From NCBI GenBank assembly GCA_905178155.1, contig CAJINV010000010.1, positions 1,087,486-1,151,485 on the forward strand: a DNA stretch of 64,000 nucleotides. The letters run 5' to 3'. Of this stretch, positions 11,856 to 21,843 are shown piece by piece. The DNA comes from Amoebophrya sp. A120. Its lineage: Eukaryota; Sar; Dinophyceae; Syndiniales; Amoebophryaceae. The translations under genes were made by a program, and so were the position numbers. How positions within the stretch are numbered: the first letter of the stretch is position 1; each line of letters begins with the position of its first letter. Under the pieces are notes generated by a model, which was given only the letters and a program-made list of their open reading frames with translations, was not told the origin of the DNA and ran no database searches.

Positions 11856-14318
11856 ATGCCGAGCATGTCTTTTTCGAACTTGTTTCGAACCGCCGCCTTG
11901 CTGGCGCTCGGGGTAACGGAAACTCGACACCAAGTCTCAGCGGGGAACGTCGTCATTCCAAAAGCTGTCGCTTCACGACCCGCAGGAGCAACAAGAGATG
12001 ATGAAGTAAACCCTCCAAAGGATAACTTCACTTCATTCCCACAGGAGTTCAAGTTCTTCAGCCAGCTCCCTGCCTACGTCACTAACCATCCCTCCGTCGT
12101 TGCTGAGCTGCTGAACAAAAAGCCAGCCCTCATTAGCCGCTGGACCACCATCAAAAACATCAGCAACGTCGTCCCACCTTCCCTGCACGAAGACCCTGCA
12201 ATTGTCAAAACCGCGATAAAAGCCGGCGTCTTCCGCGAAAAGGATTGGGAAAACCTGGTCCAGACCAACAGCGTTTTACTGAAAGACGTGGCTATCACCG
12301 ACCTAGCGATCGAGAAGAAGTGGATCCAGCTTCATGAAAGATACCGCTTCTGGCAGTGTAGTTTCGAGCTTTTTGGCGAGAAAAGCAACTTCCGCGCCAA
12401 CCCAAAAATTGTCGCCGAGGCGATCTCTGGCTTTGACAGTACTAGGGGTTACTATCGCTCCTTCAATGACATCGAAAATCTGCAAGTCCGCCACAACCCG
12501 CGAGTGGTTTTCGCGGGGTTGCTGCGGGGATGGGAATATGTAGATGAAGGTTGGGACAAGAATAAACAGCGGTATGAGCCGCGACCTTTTTTCTACCCGA
12601 GACAAACCGGACGAAATTCTAGCGAAGACACGCAGAAGCAACGGTACTTCAACGCGGATAGTTTCCTTGCGCGGAAAATCGAGGAGGGCTGCATCACGGA
12701 TTGGGAGAGGGACATCCCGAAAATTGCGAGACAGCACGAAATGGTAGTCTTGGCTGGGATAAAAAGCAACCCCAGGCTGATCACAAGTTGGGATACACAA
12801 GTCGTTTTGAAACACAATCTTGAGGTGGTGAAGGCGGCACTGGAAACTCCATTGATCACGGATTATGAGAAGCAAATCCCCGATGCGCTAAAGGACCAGC
12901 CGGAAGTGCTCGTAAAAGGGATCGACCGTGGTTTGATCCAGTATTTGAAGCGGTATCGCTTCAAGCGGATCCTTACCATTCCAGAGCAGCACGGGCTACT
13001 GTATCATGACGATATCGGTACTCGCATGATAAATGATAGTCTCCCCGGTTTCACGATACCAGGAAACCGACGCGCACTGTTTCCGCGGTGGAGTGAAGAA
13101 GACCGGAACAACGTGATGCAAGCGGCCCTGCGAAAAAAATTGATTTATTTCGTAACAAGCAACGAGGACCTGCTCCGAAGTAGAAGTTGCGAAAGAACGG
13201 GCGTCGAGCTTGTCGACAAAAATGCCGAGGAGATCTTCATGCAGATGGATCGCCCCACGCAGAGCAGTTGGAGTTCTTCCGTGGACATGGAGATTACCGC
13301 TCAGATATACAAACAGTTGAAGACGTTTACCAAGCCAGCGAATGTAAGGGGGAAGTGTTTGGTTCTGAAAGTGGACGACGTCGACCGTACAAGAAGTAGT
13401 GGGACGAGAAGTGGCAAAGCGAAGACGAAGAGCTGCTCCACCACGTCGTCGCTGTCATCATCCACTGGCGCTAGAAGTAGTACGAAGCCACCGAAGGCGG
13501 ATACTTCTTCGAGGAACGCATCTTCGTCCTCGCGGGCTGCTTCGCTTTGCGTCCCTACTGCTGGGCAGCAAGAAGGAGCTGACTTGTCGTGGTCCATATC
13601 TACTTCGTCGCCGCTCCAAGCGACAGCAGAGGCACAACCAGCTGCGTTGCGTGTTGTGGGTGGAGGCTGCTATCCTACTTATCCGGCAGGTTTCGCAATA
13701 CAGCCACGAGTGGATCCTGTGGATCGACGTGTAGTTCCTGGAATCGCTGCGGCCTCGTCATTCCGTAGTTGTACTTCCTACAGGGCACCACGACCAGCGT
13801 CTGTAGCGTCAGCATTTTCACATTCATCCAGAACATCTCGATCTGCTCAACGAGCGCCAGGCGGTAGCGGTTGCAATGGTGCTTCGTCTTCCACTTCTTT
13901 GCACAGGGCAGTAGACGCAGAAGGTGGAGGTCCTTTTCATCAGAGAGGATCTGGATCATCTGCCACAATAGTACAACAAGAAAGCCCGACCGCACTTCTA
14001 GCTGCATCTACTCGGCCTGGTAGTAGTGCACCAGAAGTCCTCCGGGCGGCGCGATCGTCTGCGGAGGACGTGGATGCTGGGCTGGCTAGGCGAAGATGCT
14101 CGCTGGGTGCTGGTACAGCTTCAATAAGGCCGCGATCAGACGATTCCTTCTTGAGCCAGCTGCAACGGCCTGCGGGGGAGAACCGAGATCGTGGTGTGTC
14201 AGGTGCATCAACCTTCGCGGATCGTGTTCATGAGGAGCGGATCAGGCAAGAAAGAGTGGCAGCTGGAAAACAACGGAGTAAATCGAAAAATGGGAAAAAT
14301 AAAATTTACCGAGTATAG
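11856..14318 (+). CDS. Secreted protein with DUF4116-like repeats, intronless
   Basis: A single 820-residue frame. The second Met (MSFSNLFRTAALLALGV) begins a likely signal peptide. Residues about 50-400 contain irregular repeats of about 40 residues of the form 'NHPSVVAELLNKKPALI', 'NPKIVAEAISGF', 'QHEMVVLAGIKSNPRLI', 'NLEVVKAALETPLI'. These resemble the DUF4116 repeat (D.EVVLAAV..NP.AL), which is common in protist and algal proteins; function is unknown. Residues about 520-820 are low complexity, rich in Ser, Thr, Arg and Ala, and may be disordered. There are no introners in 2.46 kb of coding DNA, unlike most neighbours. The N-terminal repeat region is well supported; the C-terminal half could be less reliable. 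Confidence 0.7.
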   Translation: MPSMSFSNLFRTAALLALGVTETRHQVSAGNVVIPKAVASRPAGATRDDEVNPPKDNFTSFPQEFKFFSQLPAYVTNHPSVVAELLNKKPALISRWTTIKNISNVVPPSLHEDPAIVKTAIKAGVFREKDWENLVQTNSVLLKDVAITDLAIEKKWIQLHERYRFWQCSFELFGEKSNFRANPKIVAEAISGFDSTRGYYRSFNDIENLQVRHNPRVVFAGLLRGWEYVDEGWDKNKQRYEPRPFFYPRQTGRNSSEDTQKQRYFNADSFLARKIEEGCITDWERDIPKIARQHEMVVLAGIKSNPRLITSWDTQVVLKHNLEVVKAALETPLITDYEKQIPDALKDQPEVLVKGIDRGLIQYLKRYRFKRILTIPEQHGLLYHDDIGTRMINDSLPGFTIPGNRRALFPRWSEEDRNNVMQAALRKKLIYFVTSNEDLLRSRSCERTGVELVDKNAEEIFMQMDRPTQSSWSSSVDMEITAQIYKQLKTFTKPANVRGKCLVLKVDDVDRTRSSGTRSGKAKTKSCSTTSSLSSSTGARSSTKPPKADTSSRNASSSSRAASLCVPTAGQQEGADLSWSISTSSPLQATAEAQPAALRVVGGGCYPTYPAGFAIQPRVDPVDRRVVPGIAAASSFRSCTSYRAPRPASVASAFSHSSRTSRSAQRAPGGSGCNGASSSTSLHRAVDAEGGGPFHQRGSGSSATIVQQESPTALLAASTRPGSSAPEVLRAARSSAEDVDAGLARRRCSLGAGTASIRPRSDDSFLSQLQRPAGENRDRGVSGASTFADRVHEERIRQERVAAGKQRSKSKNGKNKIYRV

Positions 14319-15909
14319 TATGTAAGGACTTTGTTTGTAGCACATGGAAATAATTTAGTACCGGCTGAAAGCCCAAGCCCAAGGCGACTTTCAGAACAAA
14401 TTACGCATCAATTAGTGGCCTGTATTTCTACATATCTGTGAGTTTTCTGCTTCAATATGATAAAGTGGTGCACTTCTATTTGTAGTTACTTTAGTCGGCG
14501 AAAGATGATGCTTCGCATCAAATATTTTGCACCTCCTTCACTTATGAAGTCCATAATTCACACTGCAGTTAAATATTAAACTCGAAACGGAACAAAGCAC
14601 TCACCATCCGCAGCAGTCACTTCGCAACAGAATGTAACTGTTCAATTTCTACAGTACTTGTAGTTGACGTTGATCATGGATACGTAGCAATGACCTTGGT
14701 ATCTTTGGGATAAGTACAACACGGACGATGTTACAACAAGAAAGGCGGACATACTACGTCACGCTCAAGAAGTCACGAACGTACATAGATACGGTATTAC
14801 TACTGCTACATCCGTCGCTGTGCTGTAGCAAGTACTATCTGCGTGGAACTTCGTTCTCTCGTCAGAGCTAGTAGTTTGTTATTATGGCAGCTGCAGTTGC
14901 TACTTTCTCTTTCCGCGAAGATGAAGAAATTCGGTGACAAATTTCAAATCCTTTTCGGTCTGGTGACTGTGACTGTTGCGAATCAGCAGATCTCGGTTTG
15001 AAGATGTTGTACCGTAGGGACTTATTCTTGAACGGCGCTCGGTACTGAACTGAGGAAGCAAAGTGCACCTCGATTTGTCGGTTCGTCTTCGAGTATGCAA
15101 CGTTGTTTACATGAAAAAGCCAAAATATTTGCGTGTCGCATTGGTCGGATCGGTGGTACTTAACTGTATAATACTCGTACGTTTCTGTAGTTTCAGGTGT
15201 ACTGCTCTCGACATCGTTGTCTTTTTTCGGTACGAGTGCCTTTGCCTTTACAGAAAAAATGTCGGTGCTTGAAGGACTTTTTCCTGAACCTGAAATGGCT
15301 AGCATTCGTTCGGTTGCGCTTGCGCTGCTACTAGTAGTCACGTGATGCCCTTTTGTAGCTACCTAGTCTTACATTTGGCTGAACTGACCACTTGGGCCTG
15401 TACTTACACCGCTCCTGAAAGTAAACTTCCTTCCAAATAAATCCTCATTCAGGCCTTCCTCTCCGTTCTGCTTCTGTCTTATTCAAACTTTCTGTCTTTA
15501 CAAAAGCAAAACTGAGAGCACAACTTCAGAATTAGGGAAAAAGCTTCAAGTTATATTTTTGAATTAACGTCGAGGAATTATACGAAATCGAATATATCGC
15601 CCTTCACGACTTTGAGACGTTGTATATTCGATCGTTTAATATTCCACCTTCTTCTTCTTCTTCTTATTGACAACGGCACGGCGCTACTCAACACCACGAT
15701 CGTCGGTCGTGACAGCGTGCTGCTGCTGGCCAAGTACAACAAGAACATAAGAACATCTGTGAACTAGAGGTGGAGCTGCAGCAAACCATTGACCTGATCG
15801 GAACTTCATCAAGGAGCACAACACGCTCACTGTACTGAAGAAAAGAACCTGAAGATCCTGAAGAAGAAGAAAAACCACGACCCCCGGAGGTTGTACTGAG
15901 ACGTCGAAA
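14319..15909. other. Intergenic spacer
   Basis: AT-rich, with a pyrimidine tract of TTC repeats near 15646-15667 about 240 bases before the next gene. No element with TIRs and no convincing gene is visible. A 157-codon frame on the - strand (14868-15341) has no recognisable features. Confidence 0.5.
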
Positions 15910-18900
15910 ATGAGCAGCAAAGCGCGACCTGCGGTGCTGTTCGGGCTGAATCTGCTCAATCAGCAGGACGCAAATGCCATCTCCTTCATGCACAAAGACT
16001 CGCCATCGGAGTCCTGCTGCGGAGGCGATTCCGACGGTGGAGTGAGCGCGGTATCAAATGTAAAAATGTCTGGGTCGGTCTGGAGGAATGCAACTTGTCA
16101 TGCTAAATCTCAAGCATACAAAAATCTGTGTTGCATGATTACCAAAAGTCGTCCAGTTTTGACCAAGTCGGGAGGGAGTTTCTCATGCAGGATAGGCATG
16201 GGAAAGGTCTCGCAGAGTCTGTCATGCTAGATCCTGCATTCCAGACCTCATGGGTCATGGAAAAGCAGCATGACAAGTCGCGCACTCTTCCAGACCCAGA
16301 CATTTTTGCAGTTGATATGCGGCGGGCGTGAACGAAAGCGCCCCGGCGGAGTGGGCACTGGACCCGGCGGTGTACCTGAGCCCGATTGGATATGGATGTG
16401 GCAGGATTGAAATCGTCAAAGTTGAAATGATTTGCCATGCATAAAATCCAAGGCATGAAGTGCCTGTCTTGCCGGGATGTCAAGTGATGCAGATTGTGAG
16501 CCTATTTAGGCTTTGGGATAGAGCTGCCAAAGGAGCATGACAAAAGCAGTCTTCTGTGCCAAACAGCATGACAAACTGGATGTGGACGGTTGCGAAATGT
16601 GTCATGCGCCGCTCGGAAATTGGGCTTCCAACTGGTATCGATTTTATGCATTACAAGTTATTGCAACTTTATTGTCGGTTTCAAACCTGACACATCCATA
16701 CTGGAGAGAAGAACAAGGAGTACCATGTATCATATGTAAAAACGTCCCCACCCGCCCATAGTCAAGTTGGGAAATCTGCAAGACCAATCTCCAAGGTTTG
16801 GGAATTATGCATGACAAAACTGGTCGAAGCAGTGTAATCCTGTTTTATAACTAGTAGCTCAGCAGCATGACAGATGTAGCACACCATGCTGATTGGAGCA
16901 AGACAAATCCCGAAACACGACCAGAAATAAATGCTTCTCATGGGTCTCCGCAACATGAGAGACATTTTCACCATGCGGATTTGCATGATAACTATGGGGT
17001 GGGGACGTTTTTACACCGGATAGCATGCGTTTCTGAAGGACGACTATGTCGTGCCGGACTGGAGTGCCGGCGTGATTCCGAAGACGGTCATCCGCATATG
17101 CATTGCAAATACGTCTGGGTCTGGAAAGATTGAACCTGTCTTGCGTGTTTCGCATTCCTAAAAAATCTGTATTGCATAAGCAGCAAAGTAGAAAGCACCA
17201 CACTTCCGTCAGGCAAAAACGCAGTTTGTAATGCGTCCTGCGCATGACAGAGCGTTTGAGAAATTTGTCATGCTGCACTGCACTTAGAGGCACAGTCAAT
17301 CATGGCCATTCAGCATTACAAGTTTCCAGACCCAGACACATTTGCATTTGATACCGCACGGCATTTTTCGATTCCGCGCTGAACGTGACCGAGCTATCCT
17401 GTGCAAAAGTATCTTACTCGTACTAATTGCAGTTATGCATTACAAATCTAGGCTGTTCAGGTAAATCCGCATTACACATTTAATTTGTAATGCTGAGATA
17501 ATTTGTATTGCACTTCATACTAGTACGATACTTTTGCAATTCATACGAGCAGGAGTTCCGCGATTATTGGGAATGGAAGGACCCCTCTCTGACCGTATCG
17601 AATGCAAATGTGTATATAGTCTGGAAAGATGCAGCGAATTTGTGTTGCTGCGTCTTGCATGACAGAGCGATCTACTTTTGTACGGCATCCACGCATCACA
17701 AATGTTTCGTATGGTATTGCGAGTTCTACCGTATTTTGCATGACAAACTGGCTTCCAGCACGACAAAAAAAACTACCCCATCGCACTCATGCATTACAGA
17801 TTTTGAGATTTTGTTCTCCTGCACATCTCGCATCACAAATCCAGACCCAGATCGATATTTGCAATGCATAGACCGAAGCGTGGAACAAAACCAACGAACT
17901 GAACCCGGACTACACCACCCGGTGGTTTAACTGGGACACCGCGGCGGCCTACTATCCTGAGGAAAAACGTGCCCACCCCATAGTTAAGATAGGAAATCTG
18001 CTAGACAAATCAGCGAGCTTTGGCTGTTGCCCATGACAAGTTCTTTGGCCTCTCAGTGTAATCCTGTTTGGCTAGTGCAGCAGCATCAGAGCATCTAGCA
18101 CACGATGCTGATTTGAGCATCACAAATTGCAAAACACCAAGAGAAGCTGCTTCTCATGGGTCTCCGCATGAGAAGCATTTTCAGCATGCAGATTTGCAAT
18201 ACAAGTACAACTCTGGGGTCGTGGGGACGTTTTTACAAATGATAACTACGTGGAGAAATACTTCAAGAAGGAAGCCAAGTGGGCTTTTCACGCGATCAAA
18301 CCGGGTGCGATCAAGTCGGATTTGTTTCGCCTCATGGTCCTGTACAAGGAGGGCGGGGTTTACCTGGACGCCAAACTGATGCCGTTGAAGCCGTTCGGCA
18401 AAATTTTCGAGGCTGCCTGGAACGGGTATGGCGTTCTCAAATGTTACATTCTCAACTGTTACATGATTTGTCATGCAGAACTACCATAAGCAGCCACGCG
18501 ACCAAGGGGCTGCGCATGACAAATTTCCTAAGGGCTAAACAGCATGGAAATCTGTGCAAAATTTGCGATGCTAGAGTTGCAAGATGCTCCCTTTCATTTT
18601 CGCTGGTCCTGCATCACAAATTCATGTAACTACAGTTGAGCACGTAACGTTTGAGAACCCTATAACGGAACCAAAGATTTCCGCTCCGAGCCGGACCAAC
18701 TTGCCATGCCCACCGCCGCCGACGTCGGCTACCTCGCGGCTTGCCAAAACTTCGATTTTGCTTACCCGGGCAACATGTGGGGTTTAATGAACGCTTTCAT
18801 GGCGGCCAAGCCACAGAACCCCGTCGTTGGCGACATGATTTACGACGTTGTGAAGCGCGTGCAGGCGGGCTTCTACGGATTTTCGTCCTGGGAACCGAGT

Positions 18901-21843
18901 TATGCATCGCAAATATGTCTTGGTCTGGAAGAATACAAACTTGTGACGCGCATTTCAGAACACAGACACATCTCTCATGCATAGGCAGCAAAAGCTGCCC
19001 ACTTTGTAGTTTCACCAAAGTGGGGGATCGATTTGTCATGCGGATTCGGCATTGCGGAAGCTTCTCGAGGAAACCTGTGATGCTCGAGCTTCCATGCCAG
19101 ACCTTCTGTGTCATGCAAAAACAGCACGACGGACTCTTCCAGACCCAGCAGACATTTTTGCATTTGATACGAGTGGCCCGGTGGGCATGTACGTCTCCAT
19201 GCTGCGTTCCACGAAAATATCCACAGTAAATTTCCCGTACACGTACAACTACAACAAGTACGGTCTCTGCATGACAGCACTTGGCTTCGATCCTAGTTTA
19301 GCATGACAAGTTTTGCGCTCCAACTTGGTGAAGTTTGTGATGCATTTATGTACATGTACGGGAAATTTGTCTTGCATAGAAAAACGACGCCGAATTGGGC
19401 CAGGTGTTGGACGCGAAGCAGTGGTCGGAGCAGGCCGCCGACAACCGCCCGACGAAGTTATGGAGTGCAAATATGTTTGGGTCTGGACACACGGAACTTG
19501 TAATGCTAGTCCTGTCTTTGTATTTTTCCTGGAAAATCTGTATTGCCTGACTAACAGAACAAATACCTCCTTTTGATGATGTCGTACAAAAACGCAGCTT
19601 CTCATGCGGACTGCGCATGAGAATGATGTCTTCGGCAAATTATAACTTGTCATGCTTGGCTGCATTAGGATTAGGAAGTTTTTCTGTCATCCACATTTCA
19701 GCATCACAAGTTTCCAGACATCCAGACATATTTGCACTTGATAGAAGTGCCCCACCCTGCAGGGCGGGCCCGGGAAAGTCACGTTCATCATCTACGATGG
19801 GGCGTGGATATGCAGTGCAAAAGTATCGTACTCGTAGTAATTGCAGCTATGCAAGACAAATTTCGTTTTCAAGCTAAATCAGCATGAGAAATTCCATTTG
19901 TCATGCTGAGCTAATTTGTATTGCAATACTACGAGTACGATACTTTTGCAATGCATAGTGGAACTGGTGGCCCAGCGAGGCGTATCATGAGGAAAAATCC
20001 CCCCTCCCCATGTCATCTTTGTCTTGCAGAAAGTGCGTGGTGGTACTATTTTCCAAGCGTGTTTCTTGGGTACTATGCACAAGGCTAGCAATGAATTAGG
20101 CATGGCAAACAGGCTTCTTGCAGTAGTCGAAAGCGCATGTTGACTGACTGACTGTAGAATGCGCCACAAGGCAGCTCCTATTTTTACCCTGCAGGCAAGA
20201 TACGGACGATTTGTGGCCACAAAGAAATCGGCATCACAAGTTTCCATTTTGATATGGGGAGGGGGGTGGATTTATTTTCACTTTGATAAGGGTACCACAA
20301 ACCACGGTTGGTCGCCCGACTCGGCATCCTGCGGGGGCTCGTATCGTATTGAAAAACGTCCCCACGACCTCATAGTTGCAAAAATGCAAATCTGCATGCT
20401 GAAAATGTTTCGGAGCTGCCCCATGAAGAGCATTTTTATCTAGTCGCGTTTTGGAATTTGCCATGCTCCAATTCGAATGATATACTAGATCTGTGATGCT
20501 GCTGAACTACCTCAAACCGTACTACACTACGAGTGCAAAAAATTTTTCATGCAACACAGCCAAAACTTGTGGATGTGTCTAGCCGATTCCCCGTCTTGAC
20601 TCTGGGGTCGTGGGGACGTTTTTACATAGCATAGCTCGTGCGGCCCGGGCGCGAGCGGTGACGCGGAGGAGGATGAAAATGCGTTGGTGCGCAAGAACTA
20701 CCGCAAGGAAAAATCCCCCCTCCCCATATCAAAAGGAGCGTTCTGATGCTGGATTTGCGTATACAAATCAGGTTTGTCTTGCAGTAGAGGACTGCAGGCT
20801 CCTGCCAAGCCTGAGTACTAGAGAGCTTTTGGCCTAGGCGCTTAGCATGAGAAGCGTCTTCTATGCTGTAGGCCCAACAGCATCACAAACCGCCTGCATA
20901 ATGCGGCAGAGCCTGTGGCGTTGTCTTCTTGCAAGACAGACGCGATTTGTGGTCTCAAATCAGCAAGATAAGACACACCTTTTCGATATGGGGAGGGGGG
21001 ATTTTTCCTCTCAATAAGAACTACCGCAACTTCGAGGGTTATCCTGAGTAAAAACGTCCCCACACCAGAGTCAAGATGGGGATTTTGCAACACAAACCTT
21101 GAAGTTTTGGGAGCCACGCCTGACAAATTGCAGGCTGTATTGTAGTGCAGTTTAGCAAGGGAAGTCGCATTACAAATCCATCTGCTTATCCTGTTTACAG
21201 CATTACAAATTCCCAAACACGATTGAAAATGCCTGTCATGGGGTTGCGCATCACAAATGTTCCTGTCATGGCAAATCTGCATGACAACTCTGGGGTGGGG
21301 ACGTTTTGACACAGGATAAGGGTGGCGGCGGCTGGGACAACACCGGAGACACCCCCGCGGGCTTGGTCACCCTGAAGGGCACGAACTACCAGAAGATGTG
21401 GGAATATTACAATGAAAAGTGCCCCCACCCCGGAATTTGCGAAAGTTTCTCATGCAAAGTTTCCAAATGAAAGGTTTTTGTCTTGCATGAAAGGAGCGCA
21501 AGCATTTCTGATGCAGAATCTAGGTCCGCAAGGTATCTTTTGCATCAGAGATCCGCCTGCTGTTGGGCTCCTTTGCATCACAGATTTTCGCTATTCAGCA
21601 GGGCAGATTTGTGATGCTGATAGATGCAAGAGGGCGAATGTTTCATTTGGAAAGGTTTGCAATCCAAATGCTCCCGAGTTCGGGGGTGGGGGCATTTTTC
21701 CTTACGATAGGGAAGAACACACCTTCTATGCCATCAATTGCTACAACCAGATCCCCGGGCTGCCGCTTCCCGGCGCGTATCCGGAGAGCGGACGGTTACC
21801 AAACTGCACCAGAACTTCTTCTACCCACTCCCTCTCGTTCTAA
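15910..21843 (+). CDS. GT32-like glycosyltransferase (sugar-binding DXD type)
   Basis: Eighteen exons total 1,401 nt (466 residues): 15910-16051, 16323-16390, 16706-16727, 17028-17096, 17359-17394, 17551-17595, 17876-17952, 18250-18426, 18670-18900, 19175-19217, 19384-19458, 19749-19808, 19963-19982, 20294-20341, 20639-20698, 21022-21039, 21324-21404, 21715-21843 (TAA). Residues about 130-215 match the GT32 fold: ELNPDYTTRWFNW, then AIKPGAIKSDLFRLMVLYKE, then GGVYLDAKLMPLKPF. The usual metal-binding DXD appears as DAK (193-195), as in the 'YLDIK' variants of this family. Expected role: transfer of a sugar from a nucleotide sugar to a glycan in the Golgi or at the surface. I see no clear signal anchor. 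All 17 introns are introners; some exons are only 18-22 nt. Confidence 0.82.
16052..16317. mobile_element. Introner, family A
   Basis: 266 bp. Repeats CGCGG at 16047-16051 and TGCGG at 16318-16322 (4 of 5). Confidence 0.88.
16391..16700. mobile_element. Introner, family H
   Basis: 310 bp with TATGGATG and CATCCATA ends. Repeats TTGGA and CTGGA flank it (4 of 5). Confidence 0.88.
16728..17022. mobile_element. Introner, family C
   Basis: 295 bp. Repeats CCATG at 16723-16727 and GCATG at 17023-17027 (4 of 5). The exon before it is 22 nt long. Confidence 0.88.
17097..17353. mobile_element. Introner, family A
   Basis: 257 bp. Exact repeats CCGCA at 17092-17096 and 17354-17358. Confidence 0.93.
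17395..17545. mobile_element. Introner, family B
   Basis: 151 bp. Exact repeats CGAGC at 17390-17394 and 17546-17550. Confidence 0.93.
17596..17870. mobile_element. Introner, family A (GATCGATATT variant)
   Basis: 275 bp. Exact repeats GACCG at 17591-17595 and 17871-17875. Confidence 0.92.
17953..18244. mobile_element. Introner, family C
   Basis: 292 bp. Repeats CCTAC and ACTAC (4 of 5). Removal joins TAC to GTG GAG just before the GT32 core. Confidence 0.9.
18427..18664. mobile_element. Introner, family E
   Basis: 238 bp. Repeats ACGGG at 18422-18426 and ACGGA at 18665-18669 (4 of 5). Confidence 0.9.
18901..19169. mobile_element. Introner, family A
   Basis: 269 bp. Exact repeats CGAGT at 18896-18900 and 19170-19174. 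Confidence 0.93.
19218..19378. mobile_element. Introner, family I
   Basis: 161 bp. Exact repeats GAAAA at 19213-19217 and 19379-19383. Confidence 0.93.
19459..19743. mobile_element. Introner, family A
   Basis: 285 bp. Exact repeats GAAGT at 19454-19458 and 19744-19748. Confidence 0.93.
19809..19957. mobile_element. Introner, family B
   Basis: 149 bp. Exact repeats GTGGA at 19804-19808 and 19958-19962. Confidence 0.93.
19983..20288. mobile_element. Introner, family D
   Basis: 306 bp. Decayed repeats AGGCG and AGGGT (3 of 5); the frame is kept across the join. Confidence 0.82.
20342..20633. mobile_element. Introner, family C
   Basis: 292 bp. Exact repeats GCTCG at 20337-20341 and 20634-20638. 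Confidence 0.93.
20699..21016. mobile_element. Introner, family D, with extended flank match
   Basis: 318 bp. Repeats AGAAC at 20694-20698 and 21017-21021. The identity continues for 13 bp (AGAACTACCGCAA), because the left TIR tip reads TACCGCAAGG instead of the usual TATCATGAGG. Confidence 0.88.
21040..21318. mobile_element. Introner, family C
   Basis: 279 bp. Exact repeats AGGGT at 21035-21039 and 21319-21323. The exon before it is 18 nt. Confidence 0.93.
21405..21709. mobile_element. Introner, family G
   Basis: 305 bp. Exact repeats GGGAA at 21400-21404 and 21710-21714. Confidence 0.93.

Noticed and set aside
13675-14007. 110-codon - strand frame inside the DUF4116-like gene
   Set aside because: Lies fully within the + strand gene and has no motif.
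14868-15341. 157-codon frame on the - strand
   Set aside because: No recognisable family; it would be the only - strand gene, and composition is unremarkable.
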